From Pseudaquidulcibacter sp041917055 (lineage in GTDB: Bacteria > Pseudomonadota > Alphaproteobacteria > Caulobacterales > Aquidulcibacteraceae): DNA of 64,000 nt. Position 1 is the first letter of the stretch; each line of letters opens with the position of its first letter. A model generated the notes under the pieces. That model did no database searches and was not told the origin of the DNA. It worked only from the letters and a program-made list of their open reading frames with translations. The translations under genes and the position numbers were made by a program. Shown here piece by piece: positions 16,403-24,876 of the stretch. The DNA lies in the NCBI GenBank assembly GCA_041917055.1, contig JAYRYJ010000003.1, positions 124,001 to 188,000 on the forward strand. Direction: 5' to 3'.

Positions 16403-18952
16403 TTAGAATTTCAAATTAGCGCGGATTCCGTAATGAATTGGCTCACGATAGCCGCCAAAAGCATATTGACCATTGCCGGCAGGGATTGCCCACGACCTTA
16501 CCCATTCATCGGTGCAATTCGCGCAATAGGCCTCGACAGACCATTTCCCATCATTCGGATAATAGCCTAAAGTGGCATTTATCATGGTGAAAGCGGGCCG
16601 CTCAGCCGAGTATTTCTCAATCTTATTGAAATTGGTGCTTGATAACCACATGCTTGATTCATGATTGATTTGCACCCATGGTCTAATCACGCCATTTGCG
16701 GTTTTGAAATCGTGTGAATAAGACGCGCTTAATTTATAATCCGGTGCAAACGGCAATTCCAAACCTTTGGCTTTCAAATTCGGATCACATGGTGCACTTG
16801 TTGACGCACGCGCAGAACAGAACCAATAGTCAGAAAAGTCCGGATTGTCTTGGATGGCAGTATCAAGGAAACTCGCTGAAACTTTCAAACGCCCCGCACC
16901 CAATTGCCAATCTGCTTCGAGTTCAAGACCTTGTAGATAGGAATCGGCAACGTTTTCAGTGACCAATGCCGTAATATCAAGCCCGGTATTTTTGTCTTTT
17001 CCAACAACACGAACCGCGGTTTCTTGTTTGTCATTATAATCGGAACGGAAAATATTGGCGGCGATTTGCAATTTTCTATCCAAAAGACGCGCTTTATATC
17101 CCAATTCATAATTAAGAACTGTTTCCGGATCATAAGAGAAATAGACAGATTCGCCTGCGGTAATCACGCCCGAACCGTCGAAATTATTTGCCTGCGAAAA
17201 GCCGCCCGCTTTATAGCCTGTGGCAACAAAACCATAAAGCAAGCCATTATCACCCAATTTATAATCAAGACCAACACGATAGTCTGTATGGCTCCATTTA
17301 TCCGCAAAATTGCCGATAGAGGTCAAAGCATAATTACCGATATATGGAAGACCCGCTTGGAAACTTGTCAATAAAGTATTGGAATTATAAGTTGGCCAAC
17401 CATTGACGCCGCCGAAACCTGCACCCCAATCAACACCATTGTTTGAAAGCGCACCAACGCCCAAAGAACACGCTTTGCCAGTATTCAAATCAACATTGAA
17501 ACCGCCATAGCAATTATAGCCTTTGACGTCCTTAATGTGCTTTTTGTCCCAAGTTTGACGAATACCGACATTCAATGCCAATTTATCGGTGAAATCATAG
17601 GTCAGGTTCGCGAAAGCTGCTTTTGAGTTTGAACCAATGTCGGGCGCCAGAACAATTGTGCCACCCAGCCATGGCGCAGAGCAGCAGAATGGCGTTTCAA
17701 TCGAGAAAATTGAATCACTTTTTTCGTCAAAGCTGAAAAGCCCGACCAAATAATCTAATTTCCCAACTTTGCCTTGGAATTGCAATTCGAATGATTCAGA
17801 TAAAGTATGCGCCAATGGATGCGATTGCATTGTATCTTCCCATTGGGTGATTGTATTGAATGCCGGAATATTAAAAGTCCAAACCATTGAACCCGGCAAT
17901 GGGCGGCGACCGCCGTCGTCATCAAATTGTTGCTTACGCGCCTGATCCGAACGACCATAAGCGGCAATCACACTCAAAGCATCAGAGAATTTATATTCAG
18001 AAGAAAGACGCAAATTCTTGATTGTAAGTTCACGAACCCCCGGCACGTTTACAAAAACCGTGTCGCGCTGCATTCCATAGGCTTTGCAATTATCAGCGCC
18101 GCGTTCGCAATCTTGGAAATTGATTGCGCCTGCTGAATTATCTTGGAAATATTCATAGGTAGCGCGCAAATTCCAATTGTCGGCAATATTATATAATGCA
18201 CTGCCGCGTAGTGCGACTTTATCGGAATTATAATAGAAATCTTCTGGAGAGAGCCTTACATTTCGCCTTTGATCGACATCGGGAATACCGTCACCTGACA
18301 AATCGCGATTATCAAACCTTTGATCTAACCAACCATCGCGCTTTTCGATGAAGCCATTGATACGAATTGCCAATTTATCGGAAAGCGGCAGATTAAACGT
18401 GCCGCGAAACTGTTTATGATTATAAGCGCCAAGCTCGGCACCGATTGAACCTGAAATAGAATCAAAATTCGGTTTGGCAGTTATGACATTAATGCTGCCG
18501 CCGGTCGCGTTACGACCATAAAGCGTGCCTTGTGGGCCTCGCAAAACTTCTAATCGTTCTAGGTCATAGATAAGAGCCAAAGCGCCTTGGGGTCGTGGTG
18601 AATATACGCCATCAATATGCAATGCCACACTTGGGTCACCCAATTCTGTATTATTGTTGGATGTGATGCCGCGCAAAGTGAATGACGTACCGCTATCAAC
18701 CGGTGAAACATGGATTTCGAGGTTCGGGACAATATCGGCAATTTGCACCGCAGTCGTAATATTTTGGCGTGTCAATTCGGTTTGCGTGAAAGCACTTACC
18801 GGAATTGGCGTTTTCAAGAGATCGGTCTTTTTGCGTGTCGCAGTGACAATGATTATTTCTTTGTCATTTTTAGGTGCATTTTGCGCGATGGCAATTTGCG
18901 ATACCGACGCCATTAGAATTGCCGCTAATGCGGTTTTTGAATTCATTTTCAT
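16403..18952 (-). CDS. TonB-dependent outer-membrane receptor, glycan-linked
   Basis: The start at 18952 is set by GGAGGGGG directly upstream. The frame is open further back without a site. A signal peptide (ending IAIAQ) is followed by a TonB-box-like EIIIVTATR, a plug domain with ITTAVQIADIVPN and LERLEVLRGPQGTLYGRNATGG, and a ~700-residue beta-barrel ending in Phe. The plug segments are classic for the receptor class that alphaproteobacteria use for carbohydrates as well as siderophores. Co-transcription with a GH16 lipoprotein and a nearby LytS/LytTR pair favours glucan oligosaccharide uptake. Confidence 0.95.
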   Translation of the reverse strand: MKMNSKTALAAILMASVSQIAIAQNAPKNDKEIIIVTATRKKTDLLKTPIPVSAFTQTELTRQNITTAVQIADIVPNLEIHVSPVDSGTSFTLRGITSNNNTELGDPSVALHIDGVYSPRPQGALALIYDLERLEVLRGPQGTLYGRNATGGSINVITAKPNFDSISGSIGAELGAYNHKQFRGTFNLPLSDKLAIRINGFIEKRDGWLDQRFDNRDLSGDGIPDVDQRRNVRLSPEDFYYNSDKVALRGSALYNIADNWNLRATYEYFQDNSAGAINFQDCERGADNCKAYGMQRDTVFVNVPGVRELTIKNLRLSSEYKFSDALSVIAAYGRSDQARKQQFDDDGGRRPLPGSMVWTFNIPAFNTITQWEDTMQSHPLAHTLSESFELQFQGKVGKLDYLVGLFSFDEKSDSIFSIETPFCCSAPWLGGTIVLAPDIGSNSKAAFANLTYDFTDKLALNVGIRQTWDKKHIKDVKGYNCYGGFNVDLNTGKACSLGVGALSNNGVDWGAGFGGVNGWPTYNSNTLLTSFQAGLPYIGNYALTSIGNFADKWSHTDYRVGLDYKLGDNGLLYGFVATGYKAGGFSQANNFDGSGVITAGESVYFSYDPETVLNYELGYKARLLDRKLQIAANIFRSDYNDKQETAVRVVGKDKNTGLDITALVTENVADSYLQGLELEADWQLGAGRLKVSASFLDTAIQDNPDFSDYWFCSARASTSAPCDPNLKAKGLELPFAPDYKLSASYSHDFKTANGVIRPWVQINHESSMWLSSTNFNKIEKYSAERPAFTMINATLGYYPNDGKWSVEAYCANCTDEWVRSWAIPAGNGQYAFGGYREPIHYGIRANLKF

Positions 18953-19079
18953 TTCCCCCTCCGTATTTTTTTCGGAAATTTTCCGCACTTTACGGCGTTG
19001 AAAGGGATTTTTAAGCACTGCCATCGACCAAACAAACCAATTTGCGACGAATGGCAGGATTTTGCGGCGAGTGGTAACA

Positions 19080-19865
19080 TTAATCGGACAAACCGCTCAA
19101 TTCATCAATAATTTGCGAATAGTTTCGCGAGATTTTAAGCGTTTTTCCGGTTTTGAGTATGATTTCAAAACTCTTGGTTTGACGATTCTGGCGGATTTTT
19201 TCTATCCAATTACAATTCACCAAGGCGGAACGGTGAATGCGTTTGAAATTTGTGCCTTCCAATTCTTTTTCAAATTGTTTCATACTTGCGCGCTTGATAT
19301 GGGTTCGATTTTCGCAATGAATACAAACATAATCGCTTGCGGCTTCAAGCCAGATAATATCAGATTGTTTAATCGCGCGGGTAATTCCGTTTTCTTTTAA
19401 TAGGATTTTGGCCTCGGGCTTATTTTCGGGTTTGGTGTCGGTTTTGTTTGAACCCAATGCCTCTAAAATGCGGCTTCTTAATTCTTTGGTTTCGCTTTCT
19501 ATTTGAAAGCGCGAAATCGCGCGATTGACGGATTTTTGCACTTTGTCAAAATCGATTGGCTTTAGCACATAATCAATCGCATTGGCTTCAAAGGCTTTAA
19601 TGGCGTATTTGTCATAGGCGGTGATAAAAATGACCATTGGCATAACTGCGGCGTCAAGCGCTTCAACTAACGCAATGCCGCTAAGTTTTGGCATATTAAT
19701 GTCCAAAAGTGCCAAATCGGGTTTTAGGGTTTCAATTGCCGCTTTTGCTTCTTGCCCATTTGAACAGGCTTTCACAATCTCGATTGAATGAATGCGCGAC
19801 ACCAATTCCAAAAGGAATTCGCGGGCGATTGGCTCATCTTCGGCAATTATGGTTCGTATCTTCAT
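19080..19865 (-). CDS. LytTR-family response regulator
   Basis: The 261-residue protein has a receiver domain (acidic EDE near residue 10, phosphoacceptor Asp55 in LLDINMP, Lys in VLKPIDF) and a C-terminal LytTR DNA-binding domain (residues ~155-255, with IIWLEAASDYV and FKRIHRSALVN). It is 3 bp downstream of a LytS-like sensor kinase gene, so the two form a two-component system. The next gene on the same strand is the TonB receptor, 127 bp away, an obvious candidate target. The signal is unknown. Confidence 0.92.
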   Translation of the reverse strand: MKIRTIIAEDEPIAREFLLELVSRIHSIEIVKACSNGQEAKAAIETLKPDLALLDINMPKLSGIALVEALDAAVMPMVIFITAYDKYAIKAFEANAIDYVLKPIDFDKVQKSVNRAISRFQIESETKELRSRILEALGSNKTDTKPENKPEAKILLKENGITRAIKQSDIIWLEAASDYVCIHCENRTHIKRASMKQFEKELEGTNFKRIHRSALVNCNWIEKIRQNRQTKSFEIILKTGKTLKISRNYSQIIDELSGLSD

Positions 19866-19868
19866 GCT

Positions 19869-21065
19869 TTATTTTCTAAACGGAATTCGAATTTTGACTT
19901 CGAAGCCACCGGTTTTTGTCGGTCCACTGATTAATTCAAAATTTCCTTCAAAATGGGTATTAAGGCGTTCGGAAAGGTTTTTTAGTCCGATACCGGTGCT
20001 TTTATTGTGCTGATGGTGCGAGACCGCGCCATCATCTGTCAGGCTAAGGATTAAATTCGATTTTTGAATTTTGGCATCAAAGCGCAATGTGCCGCCATTT
20101 TCATTTTCCGAAATCGCATATTTTATCGAATTTTCAAAAATCGGCTGCAAAATCATTGAGGGGACAAGCGCCGAATTGGCATTGCCCCTTATGTTCATTT
20201 CGACTTTCAATTTGTCACCAAAGCGTGATTTTTCGACTTCAAGATAATGATTTATCGCCTCAATTTCTTTTTCCAAAGGGACAAGAGAATAGGGATCGGA
20301 TTCCAAAGTGTGGCGGAAAAATTCGCTTAGACGGATTAACATTGATTGTGCCTCATCGCCGCGTTTCATACCGACCAATGCGCTTACGGTATTCAATGTA
20401 TTGAATAAAAAGTGCGGGTTTATCTGATAGCGCAACATTAATAATTGCGCGTCGCGCGCCAGGCTTTGCGCTCTTAATTCATTGGTTTGCGCTAGATTGG
20501 CGATTTGATTGGCCTCTGTGACTTGTTTTCTTTCTATTTCGACTTCGCGGAAGAATTTAATTCCGTAATAGAAAGTAGTCCAACCACCCATGACCAAAAG
20601 TGAAACATAAAGCCAACCACCGAAATCGCCGCCGATGGATAAATCATGCCCTCGCGGCATAACATTGGCATAGATTTCCATTTTCAAAAATGTCCAAACT
20701 ATTGATGCCGCAATAACCGCAATTATGGATACGCCAATCCGCAATGAAATATGCTTGCCCCAATTATTGCGAAACAAAATTCGCAAAGGCAAAGTTATCC
20801 CGACACCAACCAAGGATTGCGCGATAATAACCAAAATATCGAGCCAAAAATTCTGAAAACCATACCAGATAGGTCCGACAAAAAACGCCGTAATTGACAA
20901 TGCCGACCAACCCAAAAGCTGCAATGACCAGAATTCTTTTTCATGGTCACTCAAAATTTTAGTAATTGTGGGAGCGCTTCTATTCACGATTGTCAGCATA
21001 GATTGGCAATTAACTTTTCGCAATATGGTAAATATTTCTTGCATTATGTTAATTTTTTTTGACAT
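19869..21065 (-). CDS. LytS/YehU-type sensor histidine kinase
   Basis: An N-terminal block of four hydrophobic helices (residues ~45-190) precedes a short coiled coil and the His_kinase domain with RYQINPHFLFNTLN, where His is the phosphorylation site. An HATPase region follows with LQPIFENSIKYA and GIGLKNLSERL. This architecture belongs to the LytS/YpdA/YehU group, which partner LytTR regulators such as the next gene. The start is uncertain: ATG at 21065, 21044 and 20999 are all in frame and none has a good ribosome site. The divergent DUF2178-like gene begins 43 bp away. Confidence 0.9.
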   Translation of the reverse strand: MSKKINIMQEIFTILRKVNCQSMLTIVNRSAPTITKILSDHEKEFWSLQLLGWSALSITAFFVGPIWYGFQNFWLDILVIIAQSLVGVGITLPLRILFRNNWGKHISLRIGVSIIAVIAASIVWTFLKMEIYANVMPRGHDLSIGGDFGGWLYVSLLVMGGWTTFYYGIKFFREVEIERKQVTEANQIANLAQTNELRAQSLARDAQLLMLRYQINPHFLFNTLNTVSALVGMKRGDEAQSMLIRLSEFFRHTLESDPYSLVPLEKEIEAINHYLEVEKSRFGDKLKVEMNIRGNANSALVPSMILQPIFENSIKYAISENENGGTLRFDAKIQKSNLILSLTDDGAVSHHQHNKSTGIGLKNLSERLNTHFEGNFELISGPTKTGGFEVKIRIPFRK

Positions 21066-21108
21066 TATGTTTGCAATACGTTACATAAACAAAATCAGGG
21101 AGATCAAA

Positions 21109-21534
21109 ATGCCTTATCGTGAAAAAACCGCTATTCTTTATTTGTCCGGAATGCTTTTGTGCTTTGGCGCATATTTTCTTTATGTCGCTTTCAATCCATC
21201 ATTTTATGATTTGCCGATTTTAGGCAAAATTGGCATTCTTGCACCATTGGCAGTCGCTAATATGATTATTGTTGGCATTGGTCATTTGTGGCTTTTCAAA
21301 ACCCATTCCGCAATCGAAAGAAAAGCTAATGACGAGCGTGACGACGAAATTGATGCGAAGGCGTCACGCGCGGCATACCACACATTAATATATTGTGCGC
21401 TTTTTGTGGGTGGCTTTTTACCTTTTTACTCTCAACCGTGGGAAATCGTGAATTGTACCATGTTTATTGTCGTTATTTCCGAAACTATTCGCGGAATAAT
21501 TGTCATTAAAAACTATCGCAAACAGGCCGTGTGA
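21109..21534 (+). CDS. DUF2178-like small membrane protein
   Basis: The start ATG 21109 has GGGAG 5 bp upstream. An open frame from 20968 lacks one. The 141-residue protein has four hydrophobic helices and a central charged motif DERDDEIDAKASRAAY, which resembles the DERD..I..KA motif of DUF2178 proteins. The stop overlaps the start of a small XRE regulator. The arrangement repeats that of the pair at 11255-12006, although the membrane proteins differ. Function is unknown. A membrane-held partner of the regulator is plausible. Confidence 0.7.
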   Translation: MPYREKTAILYLSGMLLCFGAYFLYVAFNPSFYDLPILGKIGILAPLAVANMIIVGIGHLWLFKTHSAIERKANDERDDEIDAKASRAAYHTLIYCALFVGGFLPFYSQPWEIVNCTMFIVVISETIRGIIVIKNYRKQAV

Positions 21535-21743
21535 TGGGCATTATCAAAAATAATATCCGCATATTGCGCTTTCATGCCGGCGAAATGAGCCAAAGTGAAT
21601 TGGGCACGCGCGTTGGCCTTACGCGGCAAACCATTGCCGCGATTGAGGCGGGGAAATATTCCCCATCTTTAGACGCCGCCTTCAAAATTGCCGAAGTTTT
21701 TCAAGTGCAAATAAATGAAGTTTTTCAGTATCAAAATGAATAA
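21534..21743 (+). CDS. Small XRE-family HTH regulator
   Basis: The 69-residue protein is a single Cro/CI-type helix-turn-helix: MSQSELGTRVGLTRQTIAAI as the core, then YSPSLDAAFKIAEVFQ and a C-terminal VFQYQ. ATG 21534 overlaps the last base of the preceding stop (TGATG), so translation is coupled. Regulators of this YozG-like class generally control their own membrane-protein operon. Confidence 0.9.
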   Translation: MGIIKNNIRILRFHAGEMSQSELGTRVGLTRQTIAAIEAGKYSPSLDAAFKIAEVFQVQINEVFQYQNE

Positions 21744-21783
21744 ATCGATATAAGAAAAGCTTTCAATTTTGCGAGGCGCACAC

Positions 21784-22374
21784 ATGTGGGATGAGAGATT
21801 TTCGACAGAGGAATATATTTTTGGCAAAGAACCAAGCCAATTTGTCAAGAAATTCGCGCCTATTTTAAAACCTAATTCGAAAATCCTTTTGCCCGCCGAT
21901 GGTGAGGGTCGCAATTCTTGCTATTTGGCTTCCCTTGGTCATGAGGTTTTTGCCAATGACTTTTCAAAAATCGGCCTCTCCAAAGCACAAAAACTGGCAA
22001 GTGAAATCGGCGTTAATATCAATTTTTCAGTCGAAAATATTGAAACAATGATTTGGCGCGAAAAAGAATATGACGCGATTTTTGCGGTATTTATTCAATT
22101 CTCACCGCCCGATGCGCGCGCCAAAGTGTTTGCTGGCATGAAAAAGGCCCTGAAAAATGGCGGCACTTTGTATATTCATGGCTATACGCCGAAACAATTG
22201 GAATACAAAACCGGTGGCCCACCTTTTGTAGAAAACCTTTATACGCCCGAAATTTTGCGCAATGCTTTCGCCGATTTGAATATCAAAATAATTGAAGAAT
22301 ACGAAACATCACTTGATGAAGGACAAGGACATAAAGGATTGTCCGCTTTAATAGATTTTGTAGCGATTAAATAG
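21784..22374 (+). CDS. Class I SAM-dependent methyltransferase (TehB/TPMT-like)
   Basis: The start ATG 21784 follows GCGAGG, and MWDERFSTEEYIFGKEPSQF is the usual opening of this TehB-like group. The glycine motif is LLPADGEGRNSCYLA (SAM-binding, with PADGEGRN), followed by an acidic strand end in VFANDFS. The ~196-residue size fits small-molecule methyltransferases such as tellurite or thiopurine enzymes. The true substrate is not shown by sequence. It is monocistronic, with 89 bp before the toxin-antitoxin pair. Confidence 0.83.
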   Translation: MWDERFSTEEYIFGKEPSQFVKKFAPILKPNSKILLPADGEGRNSCYLASLGHEVFANDFSKIGLSKAQKLASEIGVNINFSVENIETMIWREKEYDAIFAVFIQFSPPDARAKVFAGMKKALKNGGTLYIHGYTPKQLEYKTGGPPFVENLYTPEILRNAFADLNIKIIEEYETSLDEGQGHKGLSALIDFVAIK

Positions 22375-22463
22375 ATCAGATATTTCTTATTATTTATCGG
22401 AAAGACCGCAATTTGGTTTGACTTTTCTCTATTCTAATTCATAATCTTGGGAGAGGTTAATAA

Positions 22464-22739
22464 GTGGCACAAAATAGAGAATTGATTATAAATCAATTGG
22501 CTGAACATTTTACTGGAGAGGGCGACTTTTCTGGTCGCTCAAAATATGTCGGGCAAATTTCTGAAATTGTTGAACTGTCTTATCGTGATATGGAGGCCAA
22601 AATTGCGCGCAAAAAGCAAGAAATTATAGAGGCCGCGCTCATTGAAGGACTTGAAAGCGGCGACGCTATTCCATTGGATTTTGGAGAATTGCGTCGCGAA
22701 GCCCGCGAACTCGCGGCGCAGCAAAAATGCCAAGAATAA
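22464..22739 (+). CDS. ParD-type antitoxin of a type II toxin-antitoxin pair
   Basis: GTG 22464 is preceded by GGGAGAGG. The 91-residue protein has a central helical region and a C-terminal LESGDAIPLDFGELRREAR resembling ParD/CC2985-type antitoxins, whose tail wraps the toxin. It overlaps the ParE-like gene by 13 bp, the standard order of antitoxin before toxin. The N-terminal part should form the ribbon-helix-helix DNA-binding domain that represses the operon, but it is not a strong match by eye. Confidence 0.78.
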   Translation: MAQNRELIINQLAEHFTGEGDFSGRSKYVGQISEIVELSYRDMEAKIARKKQEIIEAALIEGLESGDAIPLDFGELRREARELAAQQKCQE

Positions 22740-23029
22740 TTTATAGGCCGCGCGCAAAACGAGATTTGGTAGAGATTTTGGCCTATTATGAAGATAGAAA
22801 CCCTGCCGCCGCCCTCAAATATTCTAAGGACTTGGAAAAGAAAATCAAATTTTTGTCAAGAAACCCTTTAGCCGCCCCTGTATTCGATTCCGATCTAAAT
22901 ATCTTGCGAGACATCAGAAGATCGACTGTTCGTAACCATCAGATTTTTTATACTCCAAATTCAATCGGAATTGAAATTATTCGCGTGCTGCACAGTGCAA
23001 TTGACATTGCGCAAGTTTCTTTCAATTGA
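22727..23029 (+). CDS. ParE/RelE-family toxin
   Basis: The 100-residue protein opens with IIYRPRAKRDLVEILAYY, a typical ParE start, and has RNPLAAPVFDSD then DIRRSTVRNHQIFYTP and IIRVLHSAID, the ParE core strands. ParE toxins poison gyrase, whereas RelE relatives cut mRNA. The conserved IRVLH segment favours ParE. It overlaps the antitoxin by 13 bp and its stop lies 8 bp before prmC, so read-through into prmC is likely. Confidence 0.88.
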   Translation: MPRIIYRPRAKRDLVEILAYYEDRNPAAALKYSKDLEKKIKFLSRNPLAAPVFDSDLNILRDIRRSTVRNHQIFYTPNSIGIEIIRVLHSAIDIAQVSFN

Positions 23030-23037
23030 GCGCCCTT

Positions 23038-23889
23038 ATGACCAATCTCGTTACACTTTGGAAAAACGCCAAGAATCGCCTTGAAAGCGCGGGGATTGAA
23101 AGCCCGACAATTGATGCGCGGATATTGTTGATCAGTGCTTGTGAAATTTCGCGCAATGATTTGGTTACCGACCCTTATCGCGAAATTGCTCCCGAAAAAA
23201 TTGCAAAACTAAATGAGTTTCTTGCGCGCCGCGAAACGCGCGAACCGGTTGCCCATATTGTCGGCAAAAAGGGATTTTGGAATCTGGAATTAAAATCCGA
23301 TACACGCGCCCTAGTTCCACGCCCGGAAACCGAGGTTATTGTGGATTTAGTCTTGAAATTCCATAAAGACGCCAAAAATATTAAAATCCTTGATTTAGGA
23401 ACCGGGACCGGTGCGATTTTGCTTGCACTTTTGGCGGAACGCTCTGATTGGAACGGGATAGGGATTGATGCGTCCCTCCCCGCCCTCGAACTCGCGCAAG
23501 AAAATGCCAAAATGCATGGTCTTGAGAAACGAGCGATTTTTCAAAACGGCGATTGGTTTGAAGGATTGAACGAAACTTTCGACATAATAGTTTCCAACCC
23601 GCCATATATTCCGACCAATGATATTTCTGGCTTGGACAAGGATGTTCGCGATTTTGACCCAATATCGGCTTTGGACGGCGGTGAAGACGGCCTTGACCCT
23701 TATCGCATAATTTTCGAAAAATTGGACGAATTCCTAAAACCGAATGGCTTTTTTGCTTTAGAATTTGGAATTGGGCAAGCGAAGGCCATAAAATCAATTG
23801 CAAACGCCAATTTCTACCTTCACGAAATTCATATTATAAAAGACCTTTCAGACAAAGAGCGCGTTATTATAGGGCGCCGGAAAAATTAA
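23038..23889 (+). CDS. prmC: Release factor glutamine methyltransferase PrmC
   Basis: PrmC methylates the GGQ glutamine of RF1 and RF2. The ~283-residue protein has the helical N-terminal domain, the REPVAHIVGKKGFW segment, a SAM-binding motif DLGTGTGAI and the catalytic NPPY motif (SNPPYIPTND). ATG 23038 is preferred; TTG 23026 is an alternative. The usual partner prfA is not adjacent here. The DUF4167 gene downstream is a common alphaproteobacterial neighbour of prmC. Confidence 0.95.
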   Translation: MTNLVTLWKNAKNRLESAGIESPTIDARILLISACEISRNDLVTDPYREIAPEKIAKLNEFLARRETREPVAHIVGKKGFWNLELKSDTRALVPRPETEVIVDLVLKFHKDAKNIKILDLGTGTGAILLALLAERSDWNGIGIDASLPALELAQENAKMHGLEKRAIFQNGDWFEGLNETFDIIVSNPPYIPTNDISGLDKDVRDFDPISALDGGEDGLDPYRIIFEKLDEFLKPNGFFALEFGIGQAKAIKSIANANFYLHEIHIIKDLSDKERVIIGRRKN

Positions 23890-24096
23890 GCAGTTAGACA
23901 CTTTATTCGCTTAAAATAACGTTGTAATAGGAATCAAAGCAGCGAAGTGGTTATTCCCGCTGTTTGCGTCGCAGCCCAATTGATAATAACAATTATGGTT
24001 GCTTAACCGCCTTTTTCATGTGTTCGAATTTCGGTTTTCATTGTTGCAATCTTTCAAGATTTCACAAAACACAAAAGGCAAGAACAGGAAACAAAG

Positions 24097-24813
24097 ATGA
24101 AGCGACCAAGAAGTCGCGGGCGTAATAATAATAATCGTCCCGGAAATATGAACCCCAATCGCGCTTATGAATCTAATGGACCCGATATTAAAGTGCGTGG
24201 TTCGGCGCAAACCATTATGGAAAAATATCAACAAGTCGCGCGCGATGCTATGTCATCTGGCGATAGGGTTTTGGCGGAAAACTATCTTCAACACGCTGAA
24301 CATTATTTGCGCCTTGTAAAAGCTATTCAACCGAACTTCCAAACCCGTTCCGAGTTTGCAATTATGGGCTTACCGTCTGATTTTGACGAAGATGGCGAAG
24401 AAAACGAAAACACCGAAATTGAAAATGACGGTGAAAATGAAGAAGGCGAAAGCGAAAATTCGGAAAACCGCGAACCTCGTGAAAATCGTCGTTACGACGA
24501 AAACCGCTTCAATAATAATCGCCGTCGTGGTCGCGACCGTTTCCGCAATGATCGCCGCAATTATTCGGAAGATGGTGCGCCCTCTCAGAATGAAGAAACT
24601 TCGGAAGAACCTGTACAAATTGAGGCTTCTGAAACTTCTGACAGCGATTCGGGCACTGATGAACGCCGCGTGCCGCGCCGCAATCTTCGTTCGCGCCTTG
24701 GCAACAAACGCCCACGCCGTGATGATGATGGTGAAAAAGTGTCAAACGAGCAAGGATTTGGTGAAGAATTACCCGCTTTCCTAAGCGCACCTGTGCCAAC
24801 CGAAGCGGAATAA
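24097..24813 (+). CDS. DUF4167 RNA-binding-like protein
   Basis: The 238-residue protein has the DUF4167 domain at its N-terminus: a basic, Asn-rich leader, then VRGSAQTIMEKYQQVARDA, SGDRVLAENYLQHAEHY and LRLVKAIQ. The rest is low complexity, first acidic (Glu/Asn), then Arg/Asn/Glu mixed, consistent with disorder and RNA binding. The family is conserved in alphaproteobacteria next to prmC. Its role is not settled. A strong terminator follows 35 bp after the stop. Confidence 0.9.
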   Translation: MKRPRSRGRNNNNRPGNMNPNRAYESNGPDIKVRGSAQTIMEKYQQVARDAMSSGDRVLAENYLQHAEHYLRLVKAIQPNFQTRSEFAIMGLPSDFDEDGEENENTEIENDGENEEGESENSENREPRENRRYDENRFNNNRRRGRDRFRNDRRNYSEDGAPSQNEETSEEPVQIEASETSDSDSGTDERRVPRRNLRSRLGNKRPRRDDDGEKVSNEQGFGEELPAFLSAPVPTEAE

Positions 24814-24848
24814 TTATGAATTCCGAATTTTCTCAAATTTAGAAATTT

Positions 24849-24876
24849 GGCGCAATCATTGGATTGCGCCTTTTTT
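24849..24876 (+). terminator. Rho-independent terminator after the DUF4167 gene
   Basis: GGCGCAATC pairs with GATTGCGCC (9-bp stem, loop ATTG) followed by six T. The hairpin overlaps the last codons of the convergent GH2 gene (stop at 24856-24858), so the two gene ends share this sequence. Confidence 0.9.

Noticed and set aside
24509..24799. Cys/His-rich minus-strand frame
   Set aside because: Antisense to the repetitive Asn/Arg/Glu region of the DUF4167 protein; the composition is a by-product of that repeat.
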